From NCBI GenBank assembly GCA_019916065.1, contig CM034233.1, positions 8,872,516-8,936,515 on the forward strand: a stretch of 64,000 nucleotides of DNA, read 5' to 3'. The position numbers were made by a program, and so were the translations under genes. Of this stretch, positions 10,023 to 20,039 are shown piece after piece. Position 1 is the first letter of the stretch; the number at the start of each line of letters is the position of its first letter. The notes beneath the pieces were generated by a model. The model saw nothing but the letters and a program-made list of their open reading frames with translations. It was not told the DNA's origin and ran no database searches. Origin of the DNA: Vitellaria paradoxa (lineage: Eukaryota; Streptophyta; Magnoliopsida; Ericales; Sapotaceae).

Positions 10023-10751
10023 TTAAGCATCATAACATTGCTGAAAAAGATTTTCATCTGGCGGGTAGTTAGCTTTTCCCAGAGGAAGAAAGTTTCCATC
10101 AGACATCGCCACCGGAAACCCAATGCCGGCTGGCTGGTTCGCCGCCGCCAGCTCGAGCGATTGGACCTGCGTTTTCAAGAACTTGACGTAGTGAATCGCT
10201 TCATCCAACATGGAGGCGGTGTCCATTTTGGTTCCTCCGGGGACCAGTCTCTGAAGTGTCCTGATCCTCTCGCTTATTCTCTCTCTCCGGTGACGCGCCG
10301 CCACACTCTGCGGGTCCGTCGATATCTTCACGTTCCGCCGCTTCGGCGGCTTCACCGCCTCCGGGTCAATATTGTGAATTGGCTGCATTGCCGCTATCCG
10401 GAATATCATCTCCCTCATTGCCGCTACCGAACTCCGCTTCTCCGACTGACTCGTGTTTGCTCCAGTGAACCCACTGGCCCCTCTCCAACTCGCCGGGTCT
10501 TGGGACTCGGAGCCGCCGCCGCAAAACGATATGTTTGACGGCGGGTTGATGAATGACGGTGAAGCAAGATGGTTGCTGATAAATTCTGGCGTGGTGCTGC
10601 CTCCGTTTCCGCTGCTACTTCCGCCGGAAAAATCCATCGCCGGCGTATCGTTGCTGTTGGGCCCACAGAGATCGGAAAGCTTTTCCATCTGCATCATCAT
10701 GATCATATCCATTTGATCTCGGGATGCAGACTTCAACAAATCAATCTCCAT
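10023..10751 (-). CDS. HEC: HECATE-type bHLH transcription factor
   Basis: Single-exon 242-residue basic helix-loop-helix protein, nuclear, of the HECATE (group VIIIb) family, which in Arabidopsis controls gynoecium and transmitting-tract development and meristem timing. The start [20 protein letters not shown] continues into MEKLSDLCG, as in HEC1/HEC2. The conserved [20 protein letters not shown] (112-131) precedes PPKRRNVKI and the bHLH at about 145-194 (basic region [16 protein letters not shown], then helix 2 [20 protein letters not shown]). The position that is Glu in typical E-box binders is Ala here, as is usual for HECATEs. Length is normal for HEC1/2, and which paralogue this is cannot be decided. 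Upstream there is a CT-rich leader and a TATA-like run. Confidence 0.95.
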   Translation of the reverse strand: MEIDLLKSASRDQMDMIMMMQMEKLSDLCGPNSNDTPAMDFSGGSSSGNGGSTTPEFISNHLASPSFINPPSNISFCGGGSESQDPASWRGASGFTGANTSQSEKRSSVAAMREMIFRIAAMQPIHNIDPEAVKPPKRRNVKISTDPQSVAARHRRERISERIRTLQRLVPGGTKMDTASMLDEAIHYVKFLKTQVQSLELAAANQPAGIGFPVAMSDGNFLPLGKANYPPDENLFQQCYDA

Positions 10752-11031
10752 AGCTGGCTTATCACCCTCCCTCTATCTCTTATAGTTAAAAAAAAAAAAA
10801 AAAACCCTTAAAAATTAATAAATAAATAATTACAAAGGATTATTGAAGAGAGTTTAAAAGAGGAGAACTGATTTGCAGAGGGATGGGAAAGATAGAGAAA
10901 GAGATTCAGAATGTTCAGCCAAGGAAAGAGAGAGAGATACCAGGCTTAGGGGGGGGAAGAAATGGAGGTGAGGATAGTATTAAAATAGTGATATTGGGAA
11001 GAGACTATCAAATTTATCAATACAGTGGGAA

Positions 11032-11056
11032 ACTATATATATATATATATATATAG
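11032..11056 (-). promoter_or_regulatory. Possible TATA region of the HECATE gene
   Basis: A (TA)n run bounded by CTATAT lies about 280 bp upstream of the HEC start codon. Between them the minus strand is rich in CT (10860-10950), like many plant 5' UTRs. A simple repeat can mimic a TATA box, so this is tentative. Confidence 0.35.
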
Positions 11057-11786
11057 AAAGTGCATGGTTGAATATTATATGATTGTATATCATATAGGAT
11101 ATAATATTGTATATTATAAAGTTGTGGTTTTTTTTTTGTTTTATAATTAGAAATAAAGAAGAAAATAAAAAAAAAGATTTTTCTTGTTTTATTTTTATTA
11201 TTATTCAGAAATTATCTCCATTTTAGTTAGTTTAAAAGATATATCTGACTTAATAGACATGAACATTGAAATTGTAGGCCACCTGTATGTCGACGATTTT
11301 CTGACAGAAATATCATGGTTAATCAATTAATTGAAGAAAGGTTTTTATAATTTTCTTTTCCTTTTTTTTTTTTAATATCTATCTACCTTATCTTAGAGTC
11401 AATTATAGATGTTACCTCATCACATCAGATGTGGCCACCATTTGAATGGTTGAGATATGCCGACGTTTCCCCGATACTATTAGAGCCATTGATGAGGCAT
11501 GAAGGTCGTTTAACTGTGACTTGGAATCTATAGGTATCATTTAGGGAAAAAAAATTATATTAAAAAAAATTATTGCTGTATTTGACATGCACCAAAAAAA
11601 AAATTATAATTTCTTTTATCTTACTTTTTTGTCTTCTGTTTTTTTTTTTTTTTTACAACTTTATTCGTTAGCTATTTTGCCCTCCTAGTACCCTATTTTG
11701 CGTAATAACGGGGGTAAAATAAAATCATCATTTCATACGAAAAATCTAGAATTGACCTCCCCTTTTTTTATGATCGCTAAATATGT
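11057..11786. other. Upstream flank of HECATE; no gene
   Basis: AT-rich with T and A homopolymers (for example 11639-11654). A less repetitive block at 11380-11530 contains GATGTGGCCACCATTTGAAT but no ORF of note. It may hold regulatory sequence for HEC. Confidence 0.4.
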
Positions 11787-12412
11787 GGGGGTAGGAGTGT
11801 TATAAAAAATCGAAAAATCAGATCAACTAAAAAAATCGGATCAAATCGAATTTTGTAAACTGAATTTTTAAATTTTGGTCTGATTTTAGTATAGAAAATT
11901 TTAATTTTTTGAAACTGGTTTGATTTCCGATTTTGAAGGCTTTAAAACTGAATTGGACTGAGCCGAACCAGTTATAATATAAGTGTGTAACAAAATGTAG
12001 TGGTTGGGATTCGAACTCAAAATCCTAAAGTTTTCAAGTGATGACTTTACCATTGGGCAACACCTACCAATTACTTATAATGCCACAGTGGAGGAAATTT
12101 GGCTATGACTGTAAATTAGGTTATAGGTTAAAATATTTTTTGGGTTCGTAATGAGCTTGAAAACTACATTAATGTAATTTTATAGGTTTTTTAATATATT
12201 GGGCCAGAATTGATTTTTTTTTATATTAGGCTTGGCTCAAAATTGTAGCCTACGATGGAAACCGGAATCGAATGGAAACCAAATTGATATCGGTTGAACC
12301 GAAACTGAATTATATTAACCAATTCCGATTTTAAAAATTGTCAAACTGAAAATCCAATCCAATCCAGTCCCATAAATACTCCAAAATCGGACCGGTATCA
12401 CCCCTAATGAGG
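11787..12412. mobile_element. Probable DNA-transposon remnant hosting a SINE head
   Basis: The segment starts GGGGGTAGGAGTGTTATAAA and ends ACCGGTATCACCCCTA. The complement of the end (TAGGGGTGATACCGGTCCGA) loosely matches the start, and repeated AATCGGA/CCGAACC-type blocks occur near both ends. These features suggest an old element with terminal inverted repeats. A tRNA-like SINE head sits inside at 11979-12074. The boundaries are approximate. Confidence 0.4.
11979..12074 (-). mobile_element. tRNA-like SINE head, short
   Basis: On the minus strand the sequence reads GGTGTTGCCCAATGGTAAAG ... GAGTTCGAATCCC, matching the A box (TGCCCAATGG) and B box (AGTTCGAATCC) of a Pol III promoter. TTATAAT flanks it at 11972-11978 and 12075-12081. 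The ends do not pair as a tRNA acceptor stem, so it is not a functional tRNA gene. The body is only a few tens of bases beyond the head, making this a truncated or minimal SINE. Confidence 0.6.
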
Positions 12413-14363
12413 AGGGTGTTTGGAGTGTCAAAAAAAAAAAAAAAAAAAAAGTCAGTATTGATATGATGTAAAAAATGACATGTGGTGATGTTTGATTGGA
12501 AGGATTTAAAGCTCTTAAAATTTTTAGAATTTTTTGATAAAAATTTTGGGCACCAAATGGCTCTTGAATCCCAAATGCAAATTAAGATGCGCGAGTTGTC
12601 CTCACACGGACACATGTTTCCTTTCCTTCTGATTTTTTTATTTTATTTCTATTTATGTAGAGGATCCATGTGTTTTATTTTGTTTATGTTATATTTTTCT
12701 ATTATTTTCAATTTTTTTAAGTAAGTCTATAATGGGTCATTTTCCTATTATTGAGAGCATTTGGACCATTTTTTAAACTAATTAATTAAGTGATGTGGAT
12801 ATATATATATATATATATATATTTTTTGACAGGTAAGAAGTATAATTTTTTTTTAATATTTGAACATTGATGCTGTGATATTGACTCGAATTAATGTAGT
12901 CTAAAAAACATTATTTATACGCCTTTTTTTTATAATTTTTTTAATTAAATCTTCTTCTTTTTGGATTCACGAGCGTCACTATAGGGTATTGGCGACTCTT
13001 AGGATTTGGTTGAGTTTTTTGATACTTTTTTAAAAATATTGTAATAATTTGATGTTATTTAAATTTATTTATCAATTAAATTTTGAATTCATGATAGTTA
13101 ATAACACATATTATATAAGCTTATTTTTCATCAATTATAACTTTAAATATATTGCAAAATTTCTAGCAACGTGCCAACTAGTTTACTTGAAAATAAACCC
13201 AAAACCCAAAACCCCACCCACATGCCATGAATCAGAGCTCTCACGAGAAGGCCGGTTATCGTCCCTGGCCAGGGGTCGGACTCTCGGAAGCATCCATTTG
13301 GAGAATAATTTTCTAATGAATAGTGATGTACAATCTCATTTATTTATTAAAAATTCAATAAGAATCATACAAAATTTTTTTTTAGATTATTACTAGAAAA
13401 AAAATGTAAAATGTCCCCCACGTGATATTATCTAAAAGTTAATTAAATAAATAAACATTAAAGAAAACTAATTTCTTATTTGATTAGTTTTGAAAGGTGG
13501 TTTCTTAGTGGTAACTAACTACTTGATGGAAGTGATTATTTTAGAAGTTATCCCTAAGAAACTGATCCTATTTCTTCCTGTCAAGAATTGTTTTTACGTT
13601 TCTTCTCTTCTCTCCATCACTCACGTTAACGTAAAAAGAAAAAAAAAACCAAGAAATAGAAACACAGTCTTGTAATTTATTATTCTTTCTTCAAGTTTGT
13701 TTAAGAACGAGTCAATAGATCAAGATATGTATTTTTACCAAAATAAATTTATAGTGTTATGTTATATGTAAAAATTATGAGATTTCAAGATCTTACGTTG
13801 TTCTTGGTTTATGTCTATTATTTGCAAGAATAATATTAAAAGGTTAAATCTACGTGACTTACAAAAGAAATTCAAATATATAAATTTTATTAATATAGTA
13901 TTAAAATTCAAAAAATTACCATTACTTTACTCTAACCACTTTTTATGATACATTTTTCTAGTTATACTAAATTACTTTTAGAGTTTTTTTTAATGATATT
14001 ACATAAGAAATTAAGATTCTACCAAAAATTTCAATTAAATTTATTGATGTAATAACATAATTGTAATAGAAAATTATCTAGTAAATTATTTATCTTAAAA
14101 GTGATAAAACAAAGTAGCAAACTCCATCCTAATCATAAATTCTTGGTAGAAATTTTGGTTGTACAACTTTAACTTTGTCTGTCCATACCCTTTAAATATA
14201 TATGGAAAGTGATATTCTATCATATATATTTCTTAATTAGGAGAGGTTGTCGAATAACGTGAAAATTTTTAACCTTGATATATTTAATAAAAATACTCTT
14301 GGTACGTATTGTTATATCAGCAAAAGTTGCCAATCAGTTATACATTAGTAGCATCACACACAC

Positions 14364-14411
<48 letters not shown>

Positions 14412-15323
14412 TGGTGTCGAATTGATTGCGAAACACTGCAGCTACAGAACAAAGCCTCCTCTTCCACCTTTCATTGGTCGGTATTCGATAACGCTTTTCG
14501 AGGTGGATCAAGTGGTGCTGCAAATCCAAATGCAAATGCTCTCATTTGATGTATTAATTGCCAAGGAAGGTGAACCAGCTGCCCGCCGCGGGGGTAGCAT
14601 CAACATTTTGGCTCTTGCATAGTTGCATATTATTACATTTTGCAGTTCTAAAAAATAAAAAAATAAAAAAAAAAATTAAGAGTCAGTGTTAAAGTGATTT
14701 AGAACAACAGGTAACAAAATTTAAGCTGAATTAAAAGTTTTAGAACATTTCAAAAATTTTAGATCTCTAAACAAATACACTTCGATGCTTGATGTAATTG
14801 TTATTGTTATTATTGTTGTTTCAGAATATTATTTATCTATATTTATTTTCATTTCTAATTCTAAATGAAAAATAGTGTACTAATATATAGTTTTGGCCAA
14901 AAAAAAAAAAAAATTAATGGGGACCCTTATCAGTAGATGAGATGATGTAGATGTTGATATGGAGACAATTAGTTTGGGCTATCAAGATAGTTAGACAAAG
15001 GCCTGTAGGAAACGACAGGGCTGGTTTAAGAAGAAGACAGCAGTGCTTAAATTGTTTTCACCAACAAATTTATTTATTTGCATTATGTATATATATGCAC
15101 CATTAATGGACCATCTACCCAGGGTGGGAGGGGTAAGGGAATTTTCTAGTAGAGAGGCTTGGTGGCAGCTTCTCCAGAGACTGCATGCACCCAAAAGAAA
15201 ATGTGACTGCAATGAAATGGTGTACGGCAATGTCCTGCCAATGCCATTAACAACTGAGTTTGGATCGGGTTAAGTTTTTCTTATTCCCAAGGAACTTGTA
15301 AATAAGTATTTTTCAATCTTTTA
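12413..15323. other. Intergenic, no supported gene
   Basis: AT-rich with microsatellites: TA at 12800-12822 and CT then TA at 14365-14410. Three less AT-rich patches stand out: 13215-13300 (with GCCGGTTATCGTCCCTGGCC), 14410-14640 and 15100-15270. Short ORFs in them show no recognisable domain, and I matched no plant miRNA there. They could be gene fragments or non-coding exons. Confidence 0.4.
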
Positions 15324-15648
15324 GGTAGCTTAAAAGGAAAAATTGAAAAAAAATGGGATTAAGAGCAAAATTATCATTTGATAGCTCAAGTTCGGATCAA
15401 ATTGAAATTTGCTTAACTATCTATAACGGAATTATAAAAAAAAAAAAATTATCTATCAACATGCCAGTGAATATATTTTAGTTTTTTATTAAAAGGCAAA
15501 ATTGAAAAAAAAGTGGAATTAAGGACAAAATTATCATTTGATAGCTCAAGTTCGGATCAAATTGAAATTTGCTTAACTGTCTATAACGGAATTATAAAAA
15601 AAAAAAATTATCTATAAACATGCCGATAAATATATTTTAATATTTTAG
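15324..15648. repeat. 160-bp tandem duplication
   Basis: Two copies at about 15324-15483 and 15484-15648. Both contain ATCATTTGATAGCTCAAGTT (second copy 160 bp later), CTATAACGGAATTATAAAAA and AACATGCC.RT.AATATATTT. They differ at only a few bases, so the duplication is recent relative to its surroundings. Confidence 0.85.
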
Positions 15649-16340
15649 GAAGCGCAAAATACGAATATGGGTTAAAAATATATCCAAGAGTAAAACAATT
15701 ATGTTATAACCCGGATTCAGATTTAGATCAAAAGTATAATTCATTACAAAATGATCATTTTATGACTCAAGAGAGTAATTGTCGTAAAATAGTTATTTGT
15801 TTATTTATATGAAATTTTAATTAAAATATAATTGCTATTTCATTATTTAAATTAATGAATGTCTTTTCTTATTTTATGTCAGAATAACTATTCTTGAAAA
15901 ATAGTATTCTATCTTTTATTTTTAATATTAAATATTATAATAAATTAAAATAAGAATAAATTTTATTTTATTCTCCCGCACTAAATATAGTCTCAAGATT
16001 CTCTAAATTTGTTGAGCTCTTTCTGTGCATACTTGTCAATATTTGAGTAGTTGGGAAAAGAAAAATTAAAGAAGATTGTGAAAAACAACCAGGGTTTTTC
16101 AAATGTCAACTTAAGTTGACGCTCCCTGTTGGATTTACTGACTGTAATTTCTATTTGTGTTTATATGAAAATATTTTAAATCTTAATAAATATATTAAAT
16201 AATTAAATTTATTTTAAAAGTACTTAAAAACGTATTAATTTCAAATTAACTTATTCGATGTATATGACTTTCGGTAATTTGTGCTCGTGTTATGTTTCAT
16301 TTTGTTTCGTGTTACGGTCGCGTGTAATTGACACCCAATT
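15649..16340. other. AT-rich intergenic spacer
   Basis: No gene or RNA recognised. Confidence 0.45.
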
Positions 16341-16742
16341 ACGGCTTTGTTTGGTTGCAAGAAAGTAAGTTGAAAGTTTTTTTTTAATAATTTTTTTATA
16401 TGACTTTTTTAACTAAAATTTAAATTTTTCATGAAAACAATATTTTTTAAGCATGATAATCACATTCGCAACAAAAAATAATAATAAAATAAAATAAAAT
16501 TGTAAAACTTATTTCTATTTTAGTAAAAATTATCCATTTGTATAAAAAAAAAATAAAAAGGTTAATTTTTTGCTATTTTTTAGTTTTTATCCAAATGAAT
16601 ATGATTTTTTTTTAACAAATACAATTAATACTGTTAGAAGCTACATTTAAAAAAAAAATTAAATCTTAGTCAAAAAATTATAAAAGACAAAAAACTTAAA
16701 AAGAAAAAAAACTAAAAACATTTTGTAATCAAACAAACCCTA
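16341..16742. mobile_element. MITE-like element, family E copy 1
   Basis: About 400 bp, starting ACGGCTTTGTTTGGTTGCAA and ending TAATCAAACAAACCCTAAAT; the ends form inverted repeats (GTTTGRTTRCAA). AT-rich interior without an ORF. Similar internal blocks and termini occur at 61093-61460. Confidence 0.6.
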
Positions 16743-17385
16743 AATATATGCTACATTGAACATATTTTTATACGTACACATATACTATCTGATTCTGTTT
16801 AGTTTATTATAAAGTTTTGAAATTTTTTAAAAATATCGAAAAATTATTTACTTTTTATTTCACTGTAACTCATAATTTATTTTATTTTATCTCATTTTTT
16901 ATTACTTTAAACACACCCTATACATACATGTAAGGGGTATTGGTGACATCAAGAAGACAGTTGTACTTCGGTGAGATTGGGTTGGAATGAGAGAGAGGGA
17001 AAGAAGCATGTGTTGTTTGCAGTGTTTGGGCTGCTTTCTTTTCTGCAACAACAAACAATCCATAGCACAAGCAAACCTTCGTCACCCTGATTTCAAAGCA
17101 CTGTCCAGCTTGATAATCAGCGCTCAGCTAGCCAGCCCTTCCCTTGACATGCGCGCCCCTCTCTCTCTCTCTCATTCAAGGGCGCGTTTGGAATTCAAAC
17201 AAAATCATAAAATCTCTATAATTTTTGTAAATCTCTACAAAATTCTTTTGAACTACAAAAATATGCATAAAATCTCTATAAATTTTTATAAATCTAGATA
17301 AATCTACACAAATTTTAATAAATTTCTACAAATTTTAAAAGTTTTGACGTAAAAAGTTATTGGATTTTCATCTTTCATCTCTATC
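16743..17385. other. Intergenic; short non-family ORF
   Basis: A short ORF from 16987 encodes a Cys-rich start but then low-complexity sequence, and I do not accept it as a gene. The block 17180-17340 repeats ATAAATCTCTATAA/AAATTTCTACAAA-type phrases and looks like a small degenerate element. Confidence 0.4.
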
Positions 17386-18034
17386 TTTTGTATGTAATTT
17401 ATTTATTGTATTGAAAATTAATTCAAATCACATTTTACCCCAGCTTTTATAAAGCCAAATGAACTCTCAAAAAATGTAAAAAATAAAGATTAAGGTAGCA
17501 TAGATTTGTATTTGTATTTTTTATTTTTTATTTTTTTATTTTGAGATTTATATTTTAAGAATGCTAAACACCCATTTAATTTCACTTTTTTTTATTTTTC
17601 GTGTTTTGAGTTAAAAAATACTCAAAACGACTTTTAATCATTTTACATTTTATGTGTAAAATTATTTTCTTTTTTTAAATAAATTTTAAAAACAAAGTGA
17701 CTAAAATAGAAAAGGAGCTTAAAACATGTATACCAAATGACACCTTAGTAGCTATGAATAAAGAGATGACATAATATGTGTTTTGCAATAAGAGATCTGT
17801 TTTAACGGATTTTAACTGTTTATTTCTATGATTTTAACTGTTTATTTCTATCTTTCATAATTTATTGATTACACTTCAAATATCAAAAATTAATTCAAAT
17901 TACATTTTATCTTTAACTTTTGAAATTTCAAAAATAGTCTAAAAAAATGAAAAAATAAAGATTAAAATATAGTTATTGTAGGCCTGAATAAAGAGGCGGC
18001 ATAATATGTGCTCTGCAACAAGGGGTTCGATTTG
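17386..18034. repeat. Local duplication interrupted by a MITE
   Basis: Sequence at 17386-17510 plus 17748-17806 matches 17842-18034 in order: TCTATCTTT..., AAAAATTAATTCAAATYACATTT, AATAAAGATTAA, and finally TGAATAAAGAGRYGRCATAATATGTG. The first copy is split by the MITE at 17561-17747. Confidence 0.65.
17561..17747. mobile_element. MITE-like element, family D copy 1
   Basis: Begins ATGCTAAACACCC and ends CAAATGACACCTTA. The complement of its right end (TAAGGTGTCATTTG) is identical to the start of a related element at 33683. The interior contains GAGTTAAAAAATACTCAAAACGA. No ORF. Confidence 0.55.
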
Positions 18035-19395
18035 ATAAAAAGGAATCCAGGGCGCAGAGATCTTGTTGTTGGGTGGGTTTTTAACTTTGCATTGTCACCT
18101 TTTCTTCCCTTCCCCACATCCCATTTATAAATATTAAAAATTAAAATACACTTACATCCATCTACACTTAAATAATTACTTCAACATTTAAAAATTAAAT
18201 TTATCTTTTTTTAAATATTATTAATAAATTAATTCTTAAAAAAGAAAGACAAAAAATAACCACGTTAATATTTTGTCAAAAATACCCATACCTCCTTTCC
18301 CGCCCAAACATTAATTCACTATTTTCTCTGTCCGCGATCACTGTGGCTGCGCTCAGGCAATAGCGGGTCTTCCATCGACGAGGCGTTCGCAGTTAAGAAA
18401 ACCAGATTTGTTTGAGATCAAGCACTCCATCTCTGGACCATCGTTTAACAAATTCAATTTCATCCCTCAAAAACTCAGATTTCGTCCCTAAATCCAATTC
18501 ACATTTCACTGCCTCTAAACCCCTTTCATCTTTCGAAACCAGGTTTCAAGGGTTGTGAATTCAAGAATTGTGTACATATATATACACATACATATGTAAA
18601 GGTTGAATATATGTGTATATATATATATGCATATATTTTTAGTTATTTTTAATTATTAAGAATGAATATATCAAGTTAACAAAAGATTAAAAAAATTAAC
18701 TTACCCCAAAAAGTTAGCCTTTTTTTTTTTTAATCATGCGGAGTGTATATATATATACACATGTGCGTGTATAATTTCTCTCCTATATATACTTTCCCGA
18801 CCCTCCCTCCCTCATAGGGAACTGCAGGAAAGAATCAGAGAAAGAAAAGAATCAATGTATATTAAAATATATATGACAACAAACAAATGGTCCCACCTCT
18901 GTTTTTCTATCTTTGAGTCTCTGCATAGACGGTGCTTTTTTTTTTTTTTTTTTGTCAAACTTTGCAGCACAAATTGCACATAACAAACAGAGAGAGTCAA
19001 AGAATGGAATGGTGCCAATTGCTAGGGTACGAGAGCTTTTTGGTGATGTCATTTTCACAAACCCCCCCGCAAAGGAAATTGAGAGCAGAAGCAGAGTTTG
19101 GTTAGGCCAGTGGACTTTGCCCTTGCTTGCTTTCTGATGGCTGGCTCTGTGGCTATCCATCTACCTCTTGTGCTGAGCTGTGCATCGTGGGTTGTTAGGT
19201 TATGAGGGGAGGGGAGGACTGGACTCTCCCTATCTCGAGCTAATAAATAGATCAAAATAAAATTGAGCTCTACGTAGAAATAGAGCAGCTTCTACCTTCT
19301 GGAAGTTTTTCAATCAATTTTCTTTACACAAGAATTTTTATCTTTCTTTGCACCAAAAATTTCAAAATTTATCCAACATTTCACGCAACCAAAAT
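18035..19395. other. Intergenic; possible gene-derived fragment
   Basis: Bases 18325-18560 have higher GC and a short frame with normal-looking amino-acid composition interrupted by stops (AIAGLPSTRRSQLRKPDLFE onward). This could be a captured or decayed exon, but I recognise no family. The rest is AT-rich with TA microsatellites (18605-18640, 18745-18760). Confidence 0.35.
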
Positions 19396-19501
19396 TCTCC
19401 AATGTCATCACGGGATCATTGTCTTTGTAGATTCACATGATTAAGTAATCTCCAATGTCACCACGGGATCATTGTCTCTGTAGATTCACAAGATAAGTAA
19501 T
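19396..19501. repeat. 53-bp tandem duplication
   Basis: TCTCCAATGTCAYCACGGGA ... GATTCACAWGAT(T)AAGTAA is present twice, starting at 19396 and 19449, nearly identical. It is downstream of the RID3 gene. Confidence 0.9.
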
Positions 19502-20039
19502 AAAACTGTCGCGTCACGTGTGATACTTTTTTCCTACTCTCCTTTTTCTTTTTTAAATGGTCGGAAACTCGGAATTACTAACTTCGGAGAAGACGTGCTG
19601 GATAGACCTTTCGAACCTAGATAGTAACTCATAAATCACGTAAATCAAGTCGAGGGTTTTGAGATGGAAAAATTACGAATTTCAGGAAGAGAAAATCACA
19701 CTAAAAATGTCCTACACAACATAGAAGCCTGAAAAAACTCCCATGTCCTGCAACTCAAAAATTAAAAATCACAAATGCCATCAATTTATCCATATAGAAG
19801 AAAAACCCAAAAAAATACTAAATAAACAAACAAATAAATAGATAATTCAACTGTAAAAGTAATTATGCACCCACAAAGCTCGGAGCACGTCTTCCATTGG
19901 TTACGACTGGAAGTGCCCGACTTATGGTAATTCGACATATCAAACAAGTGTGGGTATGTTGTCCAATATGCTTGTTTCACGTTGGTCAGAATGATTCCGC
20001 CAAAACCTGGGAGCTGTTTCCACAAATAAACGCAGTCTC

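Noticed and set aside
10038..10811. Plus-strand ORFs of up to 166 codons opposite the HECATE gene
   Set aside because: Antisense shadows of the GC-rich bHLH coding exon; no family features.
11990..12068. tRNA gene on the minus strand
   Set aside because: A and B boxes are present, but the ends do not pair as an acceptor stem and target-like duplications flank it, so it fits a SINE head.
16987..17301. 104-codon ORF with a Cys-rich start
   Set aside because: Begins in a GA repeat, continues into CT repeats and AT-rich sequence, and matches no family.
19786..20025. Minus-strand ORF just beyond the RID3 stop codon
   Set aside because: More likely RID3 3' UTR; no conserved features and out of keeping with the family's C-terminus.
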